Shown: positions 1-7,618, counted from the stretch's first letter. The stretch is 26,458 nt of DNA from Sulfitobacter sp. (GCA_024636405.1 JAGXHC010000027.1:1-26458); one strand, 5' to 3'. A program made the numbers and translations. Notes: generated by a model not told the origin, from the sequence alone.

Positions 1-1967
1 CCGCCATTCTTGTCAGTCGGTGGTTGCGGACGCCCTGCTGGGAAAGTTGTCTCTGAAGCCTGTTGACGCAATAGCGTCTCGGACGGATGTGTTGGCCATG
101 TCTGGACCATCCGATTACCTTGCGGATCCGGGGCCCCAGGTAGACCAGATTGAATTTCACCGGGCGTCAGGTCACTTGCGATAGGCCGTCCCGAGGCATG
201 AACAACCGTCTGAATTTGTGGATCTGCCGGGCTCCGCGCGGTCGGTGCCAGATGGACGCTTTCAGCGCGCACTTTGACTGGGGAATTACCGGGCACAATC
301 TTAGATTGTTCAATTAACGCACTGTCGTCTATTGGCGTGGCAGATATGTCGTGGGGTTTGGTGCTGGTTGCGATTTGTTGTTTGACAGCTGATGTTTGGA
401 CATCTGACCTGCTCAGGTTCGAACCTGCATCGCTAGGCACGGCGCCAATTATTGGTGTGTCCAAGTTGCGGGCGCTCGTGTGCAGTTTCGTGCCGTGACT
501 CCACAACTCAACCCGTTTTACCTGTTCTGCGGCTGTCGTCAAAGGTGCCACGTGGTGGTCGCCCAAATGCAGCTTGGAAGGTGCGGGGCGGCTTTGATGG
601 GCGTCGATTTCAATTGCCTCTGTTGCCATTTGGTGTGGCGCGACATGATTGACCAATCGTGGTAGTGACGCCGTGAAATCGCGCTGCACAACGCTGGTTT
701 CAGCCTCACTTGCCAACGGTCGCACCCCGTATTGGTTGGATGACTGGCCGGGCGACGATGTCCGAAATGCGTCAGTTCTACCGGCATGATAAATGATAGA
801 CGGATCTGATCCCTTCGCAGCACCTTTGGCCGAATGTATATGTGCCAAAGTCGGGTCACTCCGCTGGGAATTGGCTTCAGCCTCACTTTCCAACGGTCGT
901 ACCCCGTACCGGTTGGCTGACTGCGTGGGTGGCGCTGTGTAAGCTGCGTCCGTTCCATCGGCACCATACATGAATGTTGGTTCTGGGCGTTTCGCAGCAC
1001 CTTTGGCCGATGGTATATATGCCGAAGCCGGATCACTCCGCTGGGAATTGGTTTCAGCCTTAGTTGCCGTCGGAAACATTGTATATCGATCGGTTGACTG
1101 ATTGGAAGGCGCTGTGCGAGTTGCGTTCAGATCATGGTTTTCATCAGTGATTGATGACATCGGGCGCGTCGCGCCACTGCGGACCGACTGCGGATCTCCT
1201 AGATTGGGACTAACCCGCAGAGCTTTGCTTTCACCTTCATCTTTGATCACGGAGCGTTCAACGCCAACCTCCCCTGCTTCAGCGGCAGGCGCGGTCTGAA
1301 TAGTAGCATTAACGCTTAGTACTGGCGGCGACTTTGATGACGCAGCCTTTTGCAGCGAAGGCAAACGCGGCATCAAGGCATCGCGGCGGGGTGCGTCGAT
1401 TGTCGACATTTGTCGCTCTACCGCGAATTCTGCTGCAGGGATACGGACGTGGCGGCTCTCGTCAGGCAGAAGTGGATGCCGCGGTGTATCAGTCGCGCCA
1501 GAGCCATTTTGTGGCTCTAATGCTTCTGTATTCGGTTTTCGCGGCTCCGCTTGCCCGCCGATGTTAATGGCAGTGGCAACGCGGGGCGTTACCGCAGCAT
1601 CGCTGAATCGATTGGATGTTCTGATTTTTTGATCGGCAACGGGTTCATCCACGGATTCATCGCCGACGTGCAAATTCTCATCTGCTGACGGTGCGGCAAT
1701 TGGATCACTTCGTGCTTCTGTTGGCCCTGTCGGTCCTTTTGTCTGCGCCTGGGTCTGCAAGGTTTCACTGCGAATCTCAGGATCATTTGTCTGATCCAAC
1801 CTGCCGCCTTTGCCGAAAACAGCCGCAAAGGTCTGGTCGCTGCTTTGATTTTCGCCATGTCGGCCTGTTGTTCCGGGTTTAGGCACGCCACTGGGCAGGG
1901 CTTCCTGCGGCAGGCGGCCTTGCGATGGCTTTGCGTTAGCAGACGTGGGGAAATGAAAGTCGTGCAC
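1..1967 (-). CDS. FliK-like flagellar hook-length control protein (partial, C-terminus off the left edge)
   Basis: An uninterrupted minus-strand frame runs from a GTG at 1967-1965 to the left edge, at least 655 codons; I checked every codon and found no stop. The GTG has a GGAG ribosome binding site about 7 bases upstream. An ATG at 1969 is in another frame that closes soon after. The visible protein is polar, low-complexity and rich in Ser, Thr, Ala, Pro, Glu and Gln, without membrane segments, and has a 59-residue tandem repeat at about residues 304-421. FliK proteins have such a variable N-terminal ruler region followed by a conserved C-terminal domain, which would lie outside the window. 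The FliK call rests on this composition and on divergence from flgJ/flgN with flgE and motB nearby; no diagnostic motif is visible. Another secreted or structural flagellar protein is possible. Confidence 0.6.
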   Translation of the reverse strand, partial: MHDFHFPTSANAKPSQGRLPQEALPSGVPKPGTTGRHGENQSSDQTFAAVFGKGGRLDQTNDPEIRSETLQTQAQTKGPTGPTEARSDPIAAPSADENLHVGDESVDEPVADQKIRTSNRFSDAAVTPRVATAINIGGQAEPRKPNTEALEPQNGSGATDTPRHPLLPDESRHVRIPAAEFAVERQMSTIDAPRRDALMPRLPSLQKAASSKSPPVLSVNATIQTAPAAEAGEVGVERSVIKDEGESKALRVSPNLGDPQSVRSGATRPMSSITDENHDLNATRTAPSNQSTDRYTMFPTATKAETNSQRSDPASAYIPSAKGAAKRPEPTFMYGADGTDAAYTAPPTQSANRYGVRPLESEAEANSQRSDPTLAHIHSAKGAAKGSDPSIIYHAGRTDAFRTSSPGQSSNQYGVRPLASEAETSVVQRDFTASLPRLVNHVAPHQMATEAIEIDAHQSRPAPSKLHLGDHHVAPLTTAAEQVKRVELWSHGTKLHTSARNLDTPIIGAVPSDAGSNLSRSDVQTSAVKQQIATSTKPHDISATPIDDSALIEQSKIVPGNSPVKVRAESVHLAPTARSPADPQIQTVVHASGRPIASDLTPGEIQSGLPGAPDPQGNRMVQTWPTHPSETLLRQQASETTFPAGRPQPPTDKNG
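705..1058 (-). repeat. Two in-frame 177-bp tandem repeats inside the FliK-like gene
   Basis: Unit A (1058-882) and unit B (881-705) are each exactly 177 bp, or 59 codons. Both encode versions of AE(T/A)NSQRSDP, then H/P-SAKGAAK, a GTDA or RTDA segment, PxQS-(A/S)-N-x-YGVRPL and SE. Decayed partial copies flank them: the YTMFPTATKAET segment upstream in the protein and SEAETSVVQRDF downstream. The period is a whole number of codons, so copy-number change would keep the frame. Confidence 0.85.
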
Positions 1968-2018
1968 ATTATCTCTCCGGGAGTTCTTCTCCGACCTGAG
2001 CACTCTGCACAGAGATCC

Positions 2019-2033
2019 TTACCGCTTGTTTAC
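2019..2033. promoter_or_regulatory. Candidate CtrA-type box between the fliK-like gene and flgJ
   Basis: TTAC-N7-TTAC lies midway between the divergent starts, 51 bases from each (GTG 1967 and ATG 2085). It fits the TTAA-N7-TTAA layout of CtrA sites with one mismatch in each half. The support is its recurrence before the other flagellar genes in this window. Confidence 0.35.
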
Positions 2034-2084
2034 CGTTTTGGGCTCATGATCGAAAAAATAGAATGCAATTGAAGGATCTGAGAC

Positions 2085-2363
2085 ATGGAGGCGATTGGAC
2101 CCACCACTGTCGAACAAGTTTCGACGCGGCGGAATAATGCACTGTTGCAGGCTGCGCAAAATTTGGAGGCGACATTTTTGGCGGAGATGCTGAAATCCGC
2201 GGGGTTAGGGAAGGCAAGCGAAACATTTGGCGGTGGAGCTGGTGAGGATCAGTTCAGTTCATTCCTGATTGATGAACAGGCCAAAGAGATGGTCCGCGCT
2301 GGCGGCATAGGGCTCAGCGAATCGATTTATGAAGCACTGAGGGAACGTGAAAATGAGCGATGA
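2085..2363 (+). CDS. flgJ: Rod-binding protein, FlgJ N-terminal type
   Basis: This 92-residue protein matches the rod-binding domain that forms the N-terminal half of enterobacterial FlgJ. The motif ATFLAEMLKSAGLG at about residues 29-42 is followed by a Gly-rich stretch and FLIDEQAKEMVRAGGIGLSESIY, the typical rod-cap signature. The muramidase domain of full-length FlgJ is absent, as is usual in alphaproteobacteria, where the rod-cap role is carried by a short protein. It would act in the periplasm during rod assembly. The ATG at 2085 has a GAAGGA ribosome binding site about 8 bases upstream. The stop lies just inside the next gene (start 2353), so the two are co-transcribed and probably translationally coupled. 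The family call is fairly sure; the symbol is by domain. Confidence 0.8.
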   Translation: MEAIGPTTVEQVSTRRNNALLQAAQNLEATFLAEMLKSAGLGKASETFGGGAGEDQFSSFLIDEQAKEMVRAGGIGLSESIYEALRERENER

Positions 2364-2712
2364 ACAGATACCCCAAGACCTGCGCGCGCTGGAGGAGCTA
2401 CTGGATGCGGAGCGCGACGCATTGATGCAGGGCGATCTCGAACAGCTTACCAATCTGCTCAGCGCGAAAGAGGCGTTGATTGACGCACTGAACGCACGCG
2501 AGCAAACCGATCTTGATAAATTGCGCGATTTGGATGGCAAGGTGCGCCGCAATCAAATGCTTCTCGATTCTGCGCTTGAGGGAATTAGAAGTGTCGCACG
2601 CAGGATGGCGGCGTTGCGGCGCATTCGCGGATCTTTGGAAACATATGACTCGCAAGGGAAGAAACGCAGCGTTGATATGAATGCTGAACGATCCGTCGAA
2701 AAGAGAGCCTGA
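2353..2712 (+). CDS. flgN: FlgN-like flagellar export chaperone
   Basis: The 119-residue product is almost wholly charged helix, with heptad-like Leu spacing (RALEELLDAERDALMQGD, then LTNLLSAKEALIDALNAREQ). This is the pattern of the FlgN/FliT-type chaperones that hold hook-filament junction proteins before export. There is no signal peptide or membrane segment, so it should be cytoplasmic. The ATG at 2353 was chosen over the GTG at 2347 because GAGGGA lies 8 bases before it. It overlaps the end of flgJ by 11 bases, which suggests coupling. The hook-junction clients FlgK and FlgL, normally near flgE in this group, are missing from the window. Small helical proteins are hard to assign, so the symbol is tentative. 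Confidence 0.6.
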   Translation: MSDEQIPQDLRALEELLDAERDALMQGDLEQLTNLLSAKEALIDALNAREQTDLDKLRDLDGKVRRNQMLLDSALEGIRSVARRMAALRRIRGSLETYDSQGKKRSVDMNAERSVEKRA

Positions 2713-2750
2713 GTGTTTGAATAAAAGTCGCGCTACTCGGACTGCGCCGC

Positions 2751-2765
2751 TTAGGGGAACGTTAA
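2751..2765 (+). promoter_or_regulatory. Candidate CtrA-type box upstream of flagellin
   Basis: TTAG-N7-TTAA lies 155 bases before the flagellin start in the 208-base gap after flgN. It matches the TTAA-N7-TTAA pattern except for one base. The same TTAG-N7-TTAA occurs, in gene orientation, before flgE. Confidence 0.4.
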
Positions 2766-2886
2766 GCAGCCAATGGGCATGGTGGCGATGCATCCGAGAT
2801 CGGGTGGCGCAACGTTTGATATCATGAGCGATTGCACAGATCAGAACGGTAATTTGGTCCAGCCCCTGGGGGGTGGGACAACAACG

Positions 2887-2899
2887 GACGCAAAGCGTC
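2887..2899 (+). other. Small hairpin in the flagellin leader
   Basis: A perfect 5-bp inverted repeat, GACGC-AAA-GCGTC, sits just before the AAAGGAA ribosome binding site of the flagellin. A leader structure here could affect translation; in Caulobacter, FlbT acts on the flagellin leader RNA. The stem is short and could be chance. Confidence 0.3.
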
Positions 2900-2920
2900 G
2901 ATGACTAAAGGAAATGACTT

Positions 2921-3061
2921 ATGTCGAGCATTCTTACGAACAACAGTGCAATGGTTGCGCTGCAAACTTTGAAATCTATCAACAACAATCTTTCCGGCAC
3001 TCAGAACGAAATCTCTACCGGTATGTCGGTCTCCAACGCAAAGGACAACTCCACCGTCTGA
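2921..3061 (+). pseudogene. fliC: Flagellin, broken after 46 codons
   Basis: The frame starts MSSILTNNSAMVALQTLKSI and continues through NEISTG and AKDNSTV. This is the conserved N-terminal D0/D1 helix of Roseobacter-type flagellins. A good ribosome binding site (AAAGGAA) precedes the ATG. After Thr-Val, where family members read Trp and continue for more than 200 residues, the frame meets TGA at 3059-3061. From 3061 onward the sequence is the antisense of the flgE 3' end. The stop codon is created by the join itself. No remainder of flagellin, nor flaF or flbT, is seen downstream. The product would lack the rest of D1, the variable domain and the C-terminal helix, so it cannot polymerise. 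Another flagellin gene could exist elsewhere. Confidence 0.88.
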
Positions 3062-4314
3062 ATCACTTTTGCGTTTGATGAATAAGCCCGTTGCGTCTGG
3101 ATCATCGCGGTAAGCTCGCCTGCGACATCGGTTGCGGATTCTTCAAGCGCGAACGCCACCACATCTCCTGTTGGTCCGTCACTTGCGTCCCAAAGAAAGA
3201 ACGAGCCGCTGTCCACGGAGGGTTGATATGTCTGATGGTCCAGTGCCACCATGCCGTTGGGATTAGGCAAATCGACCAACGGCACCTGATAGATCGTGCG
3301 CGTAATACCGGTATCGAAATAGGCGTGGACGTATCCATTGGCATCGACCTCAACCGAGGTCATGTTGCCCACCGGTGAGCCGTCCTTGGAAATCGAGACC
3401 GGCGCGAAATTATCCGACAATTGTGTAAGGCCATCGCTTTCGCCGATCATGCCGATATCGATTTCTATCGGTCCGCCCGCAACGTTCACGATCAAATTGC
3501 CATTTGCAGGATCGTAGGCGCCTCCGCTGACCGTGGTTACGGATTCCAGCGTGCCGCCCGATGTCCGGTTATCGGCAAATGTCAAAGTGTATTCCCCGAT
3601 GATGGTGCCAGGGTTGACCGAATCGGTCAGTGTCATGGTCCACTCGTTCGACGATCCGTTGGCAGGCACCGACGGCGTAAAGGTGACATTGATGTTTTCT
3701 GAGGTGCCGAGATTGTCGTAATATTCGACCGAAAGTTCCTGAACGTCACCGCTGCTGCCCGCGTCGGTTTCCGTAGCAGGCAAATTGACGCCCAGCGTCA
3801 TGTGTGTTGTCGGCTCTCCGGAGAACTGGTTCACGTTGATCTGCACTGGCTCCAGACCATCAGCCGTGTCGCGCGGAAAACTCGGGATCGACCCGTCAGG
3901 CAAAGCAGGCCAGCCCAAAAGAACGAGGCCGGAAGTGGAACGCAGATAGCCTTCGGCGTCTGTGCGGAATGAACCGGTCGTCGTGAGATACATATTCGTA
4001 TCACCATTTCCCACTTCCACCTCAGAGGCCTGTGCAACCGGCAAAAAGCCGCGCCCGCGCACCGCAAGGTCAGTTGCGTTGGCGGTGGAGACGAGCGGTC
4101 CGCGTTGATCGATAAGCCGTTCTGTCGTGGCCCGTACGCCCCCCGCCGAATAGGTGCCCCCGTGGGAGGAAATGACCATCGAATGGAAATCGGTCACGAC
4201 CCGTTTATACCCGAAGGTGGACGAATTCGCGATATTGTCCGAAATGGAGGCCAGTCGGGTTGCGTTGGCCTGCAATCCGGCGACTCCTGCGTTGAGCGAA
4301 GATGAAATTGTCAT
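3001..4314 (-). CDS. flgE: Flagellar hook protein FlgE with its C-terminus replaced
   Basis: The 437-residue protein starts MTISSSLNAGVAGLQANATR and has the SDNIANSSTFGYKR rod/hook motif at about residues 25-38. A Thr/Gly-rich central hook domain follows, then the C-terminal motif AGELTAMIQTQRAYSSNAKV near residue 400. The ATG at 4314 was chosen over an earlier in-frame start because AAAGG precedes it and the family begins there. FlgE subunits are exported and build the hook. After IQTV the family normally ends with about a dozen more residues (DEMLQ-like). Here the frame instead runs about 16 residues through the antisense of the flagellin start and stops at 3003-3001. The terminal D0 helix is therefore damaged and hook assembly is doubtful. 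motB lies upstream on the same strand. The usual downstream flgK/flgL are absent. Confidence 0.88.
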   Translation of the reverse strand: MTISSSLNAGVAGLQANATRLASISDNIANSSTFGYKRVVTDFHSMVISSHGGTYSAGGVRATTERLIDQRGPLVSTANATDLAVRGRGFLPVAQASEVEVGNGDTNMYLTTTGSFRTDAEGYLRSTSGLVLLGWPALPDGSIPSFPRDTADGLEPVQINVNQFSGEPTTHMTLGVNLPATETDAGSSGDVQELSVEYYDNLGTSENINVTFTPSVPANGSSNEWTMTLTDSVNPGTIIGEYTLTFADNRTSGGTLESVTTVSGGAYDPANGNLIVNVAGGPIEIDIGMIGESDGLTQLSDNFAPVSISKDGSPVGNMTSVEVDANGYVHAYFDTGITRTIYQVPLVDLPNPNGMVALDHQTYQPSVDSGSFFLWDASDGPTGDVVAFALEESATDVAGELTAMIQTQRAYSSNAKVIQTVELSFALETDIPVEISF

Positions 4315-4371
4315 GGACACGCCTTTCTGCTGTATCGACCTGAGTTCGATCAACAGATAGGCGCACCAAGC

Positions 4372-4386
4372 TTAACACCGTGCTAA
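4372..4386 (-). promoter_or_regulatory. Candidate CtrA-type box upstream of flgE
   Basis: Read on the minus strand this is TTAG-N7-TTAA, 57 bases before the flgE ATG and within the gap after motB. It suggests that flgE has its own promoter rather than relying only on motB. Confidence 0.4.
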
Positions 4387-4432
4387 CAAATAAAATCCGT
4401 CCTATTCGGCGCACCCACCCTGCGCAGCGCTT

Positions 4433-5287
4433 TTACTTGGTCGACCGTAACAGTACAATTTCCAGCCGGTTGTTTCGGCGTGCCATCGTGTCATACAAAA
4501 CCGGTTCGCGGTCGGCATGGCCGGTAACCCGCTGCATGCGCTGCGTCGCAACGCCGCTCTCTTGCAGCAGCAGGCGCATTTGGGTCGCGCGCTGCTCTGA
4601 CAATTGCCAGATCGGGCTATTTGCCAGCACCACCGGATTTGCGCGCACATGTCCACCAATGGCTATTCCGTTGGTTACGGTTTTTGACACCCCTGCAAGC
4701 AGCACGGCAAGGTCGCGCAGCAATTGGGTCGGCGTGTCTGTGCCGTCTTCAAACAAGAAGACATCGTCGAGCTCAAACAGCTCAATCACCAAGCCTTCGT
4801 CGGTGATCCGCGTCACGATGTGGCGCAATGCGTTTTCCATGACCATGGTCTCGCCGCCTCGGCCCATCAACATGGAATCGGCAACCTTGAACGCCTCTGT
4901 TTCGACTTGGCTTTCACCGGCCTGGTCGGACGTTCCGGAGGCCCCGCTCGCCCGATCTTCGCGCGACGCATGCTGCGCTGTGGCACCAGTACCGTTCTTG
5001 GGAAGCGTATTTTCCGAGAAAATACTTTCGCCACCAAATGCGCCATTGCCCCCGCCAGAGACGCGGTTGATAGGAATCGTCGGGGAAAAATAATCCGCGA
5101 TTCCCTTGCGTTGTTGTTCTGTTGTCGCATTCAGCAGCCACATCAACATAAAAAAGGCCATCATTGCGGTTACGAAATCCGCATATGCGACTTTCCAGGC
5201 ACCGCCATGGTGCCCACCGCCGCTGATGATCTTTTTACGTTTAATGATGACTGGTGCCGCATTGCCTTGCGCACCCATCTCCACCAC
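4433..5287 (-). CDS. motB: Flagellar motor stator protein MotB
   Basis: The 284-residue protein has the MotB layout. A short basic cytoplasmic N-terminus leads to a single membrane helix that begins with AWKVAYADFVTAMMAFF, with the proton-carrying Asp at residue 37. After it come a plug-like segment and an acidic, low-complexity linker. The C-terminal OmpA-type peptidoglycan-binding domain (about residues 165-284) contains a GHADREP motif and ends in RRNNRLEIVLL. With MotA it would form the stator that couples proton flow to rotation. MotA is not in the window. Start ATG at 5287; flgE follows on the same strand after about 118 bases. The gene looks intact, in contrast to flgE and flagellin. 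Confidence 0.92.
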   Translation of the reverse strand: MVEMGAQGNAAPVIIKRKKIISGGGHHGGAWKVAYADFVTAMMAFFMLMWLLNATTEQQRKGIADYFSPTIPINRVSGGGNGAFGGESIFSENTLPKNGTGATAQHASREDRASGASGTSDQAGESQVETEAFKVADSMLMGRGGETMVMENALRHIVTRITDEGLVIELFELDDVFLFEDGTDTPTQLLRDLAVLLAGVSKTVTNGIAIGGHVRANPVVLANSPIWQLSEQRATQMRLLLQESGVATQRMQRVTGHADREPVLYDTMARRNNRLEIVLLRSTK

Positions 5288-5325
5288 CTCTTATTCACCC
5301 GACGACAGGTCTATCTGATCAGGCG

Positions 5326-5340
5326 TTACAGCTGGCTTAA
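5326..5340 (-). promoter_or_regulatory. Candidate CtrA-type box upstream of motB
   Basis: The minus strand reads TTAA-N7-GTAA, 38 bases before the motB ATG. It is one base from the TTAA-N7-TTAA layout (TTA-N8-TTA on the plus strand) and lies in the 131-base gap shared with the divergent MFS gene. Confidence 0.4.
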
Positions 5341-5418
5341 CAGGTCCAAATGTTTCTATTCCCCTTGCGCCCGCTACGCCACTGACGCCAGATACGGGAA
5401 TGTTTGAGGGGCAGAACC

Positions 5419-6666
5419 ATGCAGCACGACACAATTACTGACAGTGCATATTCATGGTTCCGGCTGGTTCTGACATTGCTGATCGCCACCATTGCCAATG
5501 CTTCCATGTGGGCGATCATCGTCATCATGCCCGCAGTAGAAGCGGAATTCGGCGCGTCACGCGCGGATGCGGCGCTGCCATATACGCTGACCATGATCGG
5601 ATTTGCGCTTGGCAATTTTGTCATCGGTCGCGCGGTTGATCGCTTTGGCGCGACGCTGTCTTTGATTGCTGCGGCCGTCTTTACTGCTTTGGGTTTCACG
5701 CTGGCGGCCATGTCCCAGTCCATCGCACTTTTGTCCGCAGCGCAGCTTTTGCTGGGGTTCGCTTCGGCTGTCGGATTTGGCCCGTTGATTGCGGACATCT
5801 CGCATTGGTTTGTGCGACGAAGGGGCATTGCAGTGGCGCTGGTGGCCAGCGGTAATTACCTTTCCGGAGCCGTCTGGCCGATGCTGCTGGCAGGGGTGTT
5901 GCAGGACAGCGGCTGGCGCTCTGTCTATCATGTAATGGCGGTGGTGACGCTCATCGGGGTGATCCCGCTGGCAATGACCTTGCGGCGCAAGATCCCGGCT
6001 GAAGCACACGAGGCGGCACAGCTTGCCTCTACGCTCAATGCAAAATCGTCTGGGCTCAGCCCGCGTGCGCTGCAATATTTGTTGGGATTGGCCGGCATTG
6101 GATGTTGTGTCGCCATGTCTATGCCGCAAGTGCATATTGTGTCCTATTGTGTCGATCTGGGCTATGGACCTGCTGTGGGGGCCGAGATGCTGTCGTTGAT
6201 GCTCTTGGGCGGCGTCGGCTCTCGGGTGTTGTCGGGTCTTTTGGCGGATCGGCTGGGTGGGGTGCGCACCCTTCTGATCGGATCATCGCTGCAAAGTCTT
6301 GCGCTGTTTTTGTACCTGCCCAGTGGTGGCATCACCTCGCTTTATCTCGTGAGCCTCGTGTTCGGACTGAGCCAGGGGGGAATCGTGCCCAGTTATGCAC
6401 TGATCGTGCGAGAATACATGCCCGCGCGGGAGGCCGGCGCACGTGTAGGCTTTGTGATGATGGCCACGATTCTGGGCATGGCGTTGGGCGGGTGGCTGTC
6501 AGGCCAAATCTATGACTGGAGCGGGTCCTACCAACTGGCATTCATCAACGGCATTGCCTGGAATGCGCTGAACATTGCGATAATCCTGTGGCTCTTGTCA
6601 CGGTCGCGGCCCCGCGCACCGCGCGTCAGCGCAGGTGATCTTGCCCACGTTGACGTGCAAGTGTGA
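5419..6666 (+). CDS. Major facilitator superfamily transporter
   Basis: The 415-residue product has about twelve hydrophobic segments in two sixes. The MFS loop motif GRAVDRFG stands between helices 2 and 3 (residues 70-77), and its counterpart GLLADRLGG begins the second half near residue 273. It should be an inner-membrane secondary transporter. The C-terminal-half motifs and helix layout resemble permeases of the monocarboxylate/oxalate-formate kind, but the substrate cannot be read from sequence. The ATG at 5419 has GAGGGG six to eight bases upstream, preferred over an in-frame TTG at 5404. It diverges from motB and converges with trhO, overlapping the trhO 3' end by 41 bases. Confidence 0.85.
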   Translation: MQHDTITDSAYSWFRLVLTLLIATIANASMWAIIVIMPAVEAEFGASRADAALPYTLTMIGFALGNFVIGRAVDRFGATLSLIAAAVFTALGFTLAAMSQSIALLSAAQLLLGFASAVGFGPLIADISHWFVRRRGIAVALVASGNYLSGAVWPMLLAGVLQDSGWRSVYHVMAVVTLIGVIPLAMTLRRKIPAEAHEAAQLASTLNAKSSGLSPRALQYLLGLAGIGCCVAMSMPQVHIVSYCVDLGYGPAVGAEMLSLMLLGGVGSRVLSGLLADRLGGVRTLLIGSSLQSLALFLYLPSGGITSLYLVSLVFGLSQGGIVPSYALIVREYMPAREAGARVGFVMMATILGMALGGWLSGQIYDWSGSYQLAFINGIAWNALNIAIILWLLSRSRPRAPRVSAGDLAHVDVQV

Positions 6667-7525
6667 TCTGGCGCTGCCGTTCGCGAAACCGCGTCTTGTC
6701 GGCCTGTGATGTAGTGTCCACGCATAGGTGGCAACTGACACCTGCTTCGTAGCCGCTGCGCGATGTGTCATCGGGCAGGATCGGCCGCCTGCATCCATGG
6801 CAGAGCATATGCGGCCCTTCACGCAATCCGTGCCCGACGCTGACGCGGTTGTCGAAAACAAAGCATTCCCCGTGCCAATTGCTCTCGGCCTCGGGCACGT
6901 CTTCGAGGTATTTCAGGATGCCGCCGCGCAGATGGAATACGTCCTTGACCCCCTGACCAAGCAAATAGTTGGTCGATTTTTCGCAACGGATGCCGCCGGT
7001 GCAGAACATCGCGACCTTCTTGCCTGCAAAGCGGTCACGGTTTTCCGCCCACCATTGCGGAAATTCACCGAAACTGCGGGTTTGCGGATCGACCGCACCG
7101 GCAAAGCTGCCGATGGCAACTTCATAGTCGTTGCGGGTGTCGATGACAGCCACATCAGGGTCCGCAATCAGCGCGTTCCAATCGGTGGGATCAACATAGT
7201 GCCCCACCCGCGCTTTTGGATCGACGTCGGGCTGGCCCATCGTCACGATCTCGCGCTTCAGACGCACCTTCATCCGTCCAAAGGGCGGCGCAACGCTTTG
7301 GGCTTGTTTCCAAACCAGATCGGCGCAGCCGGGCAGGGCTCGCAAATGTGTGATCACCGTGTCGATTCCTGTGCGCGGACCCGCAACCGTCCCATTCACG
7401 CCCTCAGGCGCGATCAGCAGTGTCCCTTTCACGTCCACACTGGTGCAAAGATCCAGCAACGGCTGACGCAGTGCGTCAGGGTCATCAAACCGGGCGAAAT
7501 GATAAAGGGCAGCGATGGTATACAT
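6626..7525 (-). CDS. trhO: tRNA uridine(34) hydroxylase TrhO (rhodanese family)
   Basis: The 299-residue protein matches the YceA/TrhO family, which hydroxylates uridine 34 of certain tRNAs using prephenate-dependent or oxygen-dependent routes. It has the family N-terminal domain (MYTIAALYHFARF, KGTLLIAPEGVNGT). The rhodanese domain (about residues 110-215) includes VIDTRNDYEVAIGSF and the active-site loop FCTGGIRCEKS, with catalytic Cys175 and family-typical Cys181. The C-terminal part has four cysteines as CHGC and CHLC (242, 245, 265, 268), a likely zinc site. Longer upstream frames were rejected because family homology begins at the ATG at 7525. No strong ribosome binding site is seen. 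It diverges from pncA and overlaps the MFS gene tail to tail. Confidence 0.9.
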   Translation of the reverse strand: MYTIAALYHFARFDDPDALRQPLLDLCTSVDVKGTLLIAPEGVNGTVAGPRTGIDTVITHLRALPGCADLVWKQAQSVAPPFGRMKVRLKREIVTMGQPDVDPKARVGHYVDPTDWNALIADPDVAVIDTRNDYEVAIGSFAGAVDPQTRSFGEFPQWWAENRDRFAGKKVAMFCTGGIRCEKSTNYLLGQGVKDVFHLRGGILKYLEDVPEAESNWHGECFVFDNRVSVGHGLREGPHMLCHGCRRPILPDDTSRSGYEAGVSCHLCVDTTSQADKTRFRERQRQITLARQRGQDHLR

Positions 7526-7563
7526 GGGGGGCCAAATACGCGCCCTGAGGGCTGTTCCGCAAG

Positions 7564-7588
7564 GGGGTGGTGGGGTAAAAGCCACCCC
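7564..7588. other. Inverted repeat between trhO and pncA
   Basis: GGGGTGG (7564-7570) and CCACCCC (7582-7588) form a 7-bp stem around an 11-base loop, about 30 bases before the pncA ATG. It could be a leader hairpin or an operator between the divergent genes. Function unknown. Confidence 0.35.
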
Positions 7589-7618
7589 AACAGAGTGACC
7601 CAGATGAAAGGACATGTC

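Noticed and set aside
539..1036. 165-codon open frame with visible repeats on the minus strand
   Set aside because: It is a shifted frame of the FliK-like gene; the repeat appears because the period is a multiple of three. The long frame from GTG 1967 is the better one.
705..1058. CRISPR-like or non-coding tandem array
   Set aside because: Unit length (177 bp), divergence between units and in-frame coding show a protein repeat; there are no short identical repeats with spacers.
2713..2920. Sigma-54 (-24/-12) promoter before flagellin
   Set aside because: No GG-N10-GC pair with a fitting context was found; only the TTAG-N7-TTAA element stands out.
2921..3061. Flagellin broken by an insertion sequence
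   Set aside because: No transposase, terminal inverted repeats or target duplication is present; the sequence passes directly into flgE.
6728..7618. Long N-terminal extension of pncA
   Set aside because: This part is the antisense of trhO; pncA homology begins at 7619 with a good ribosome binding site.
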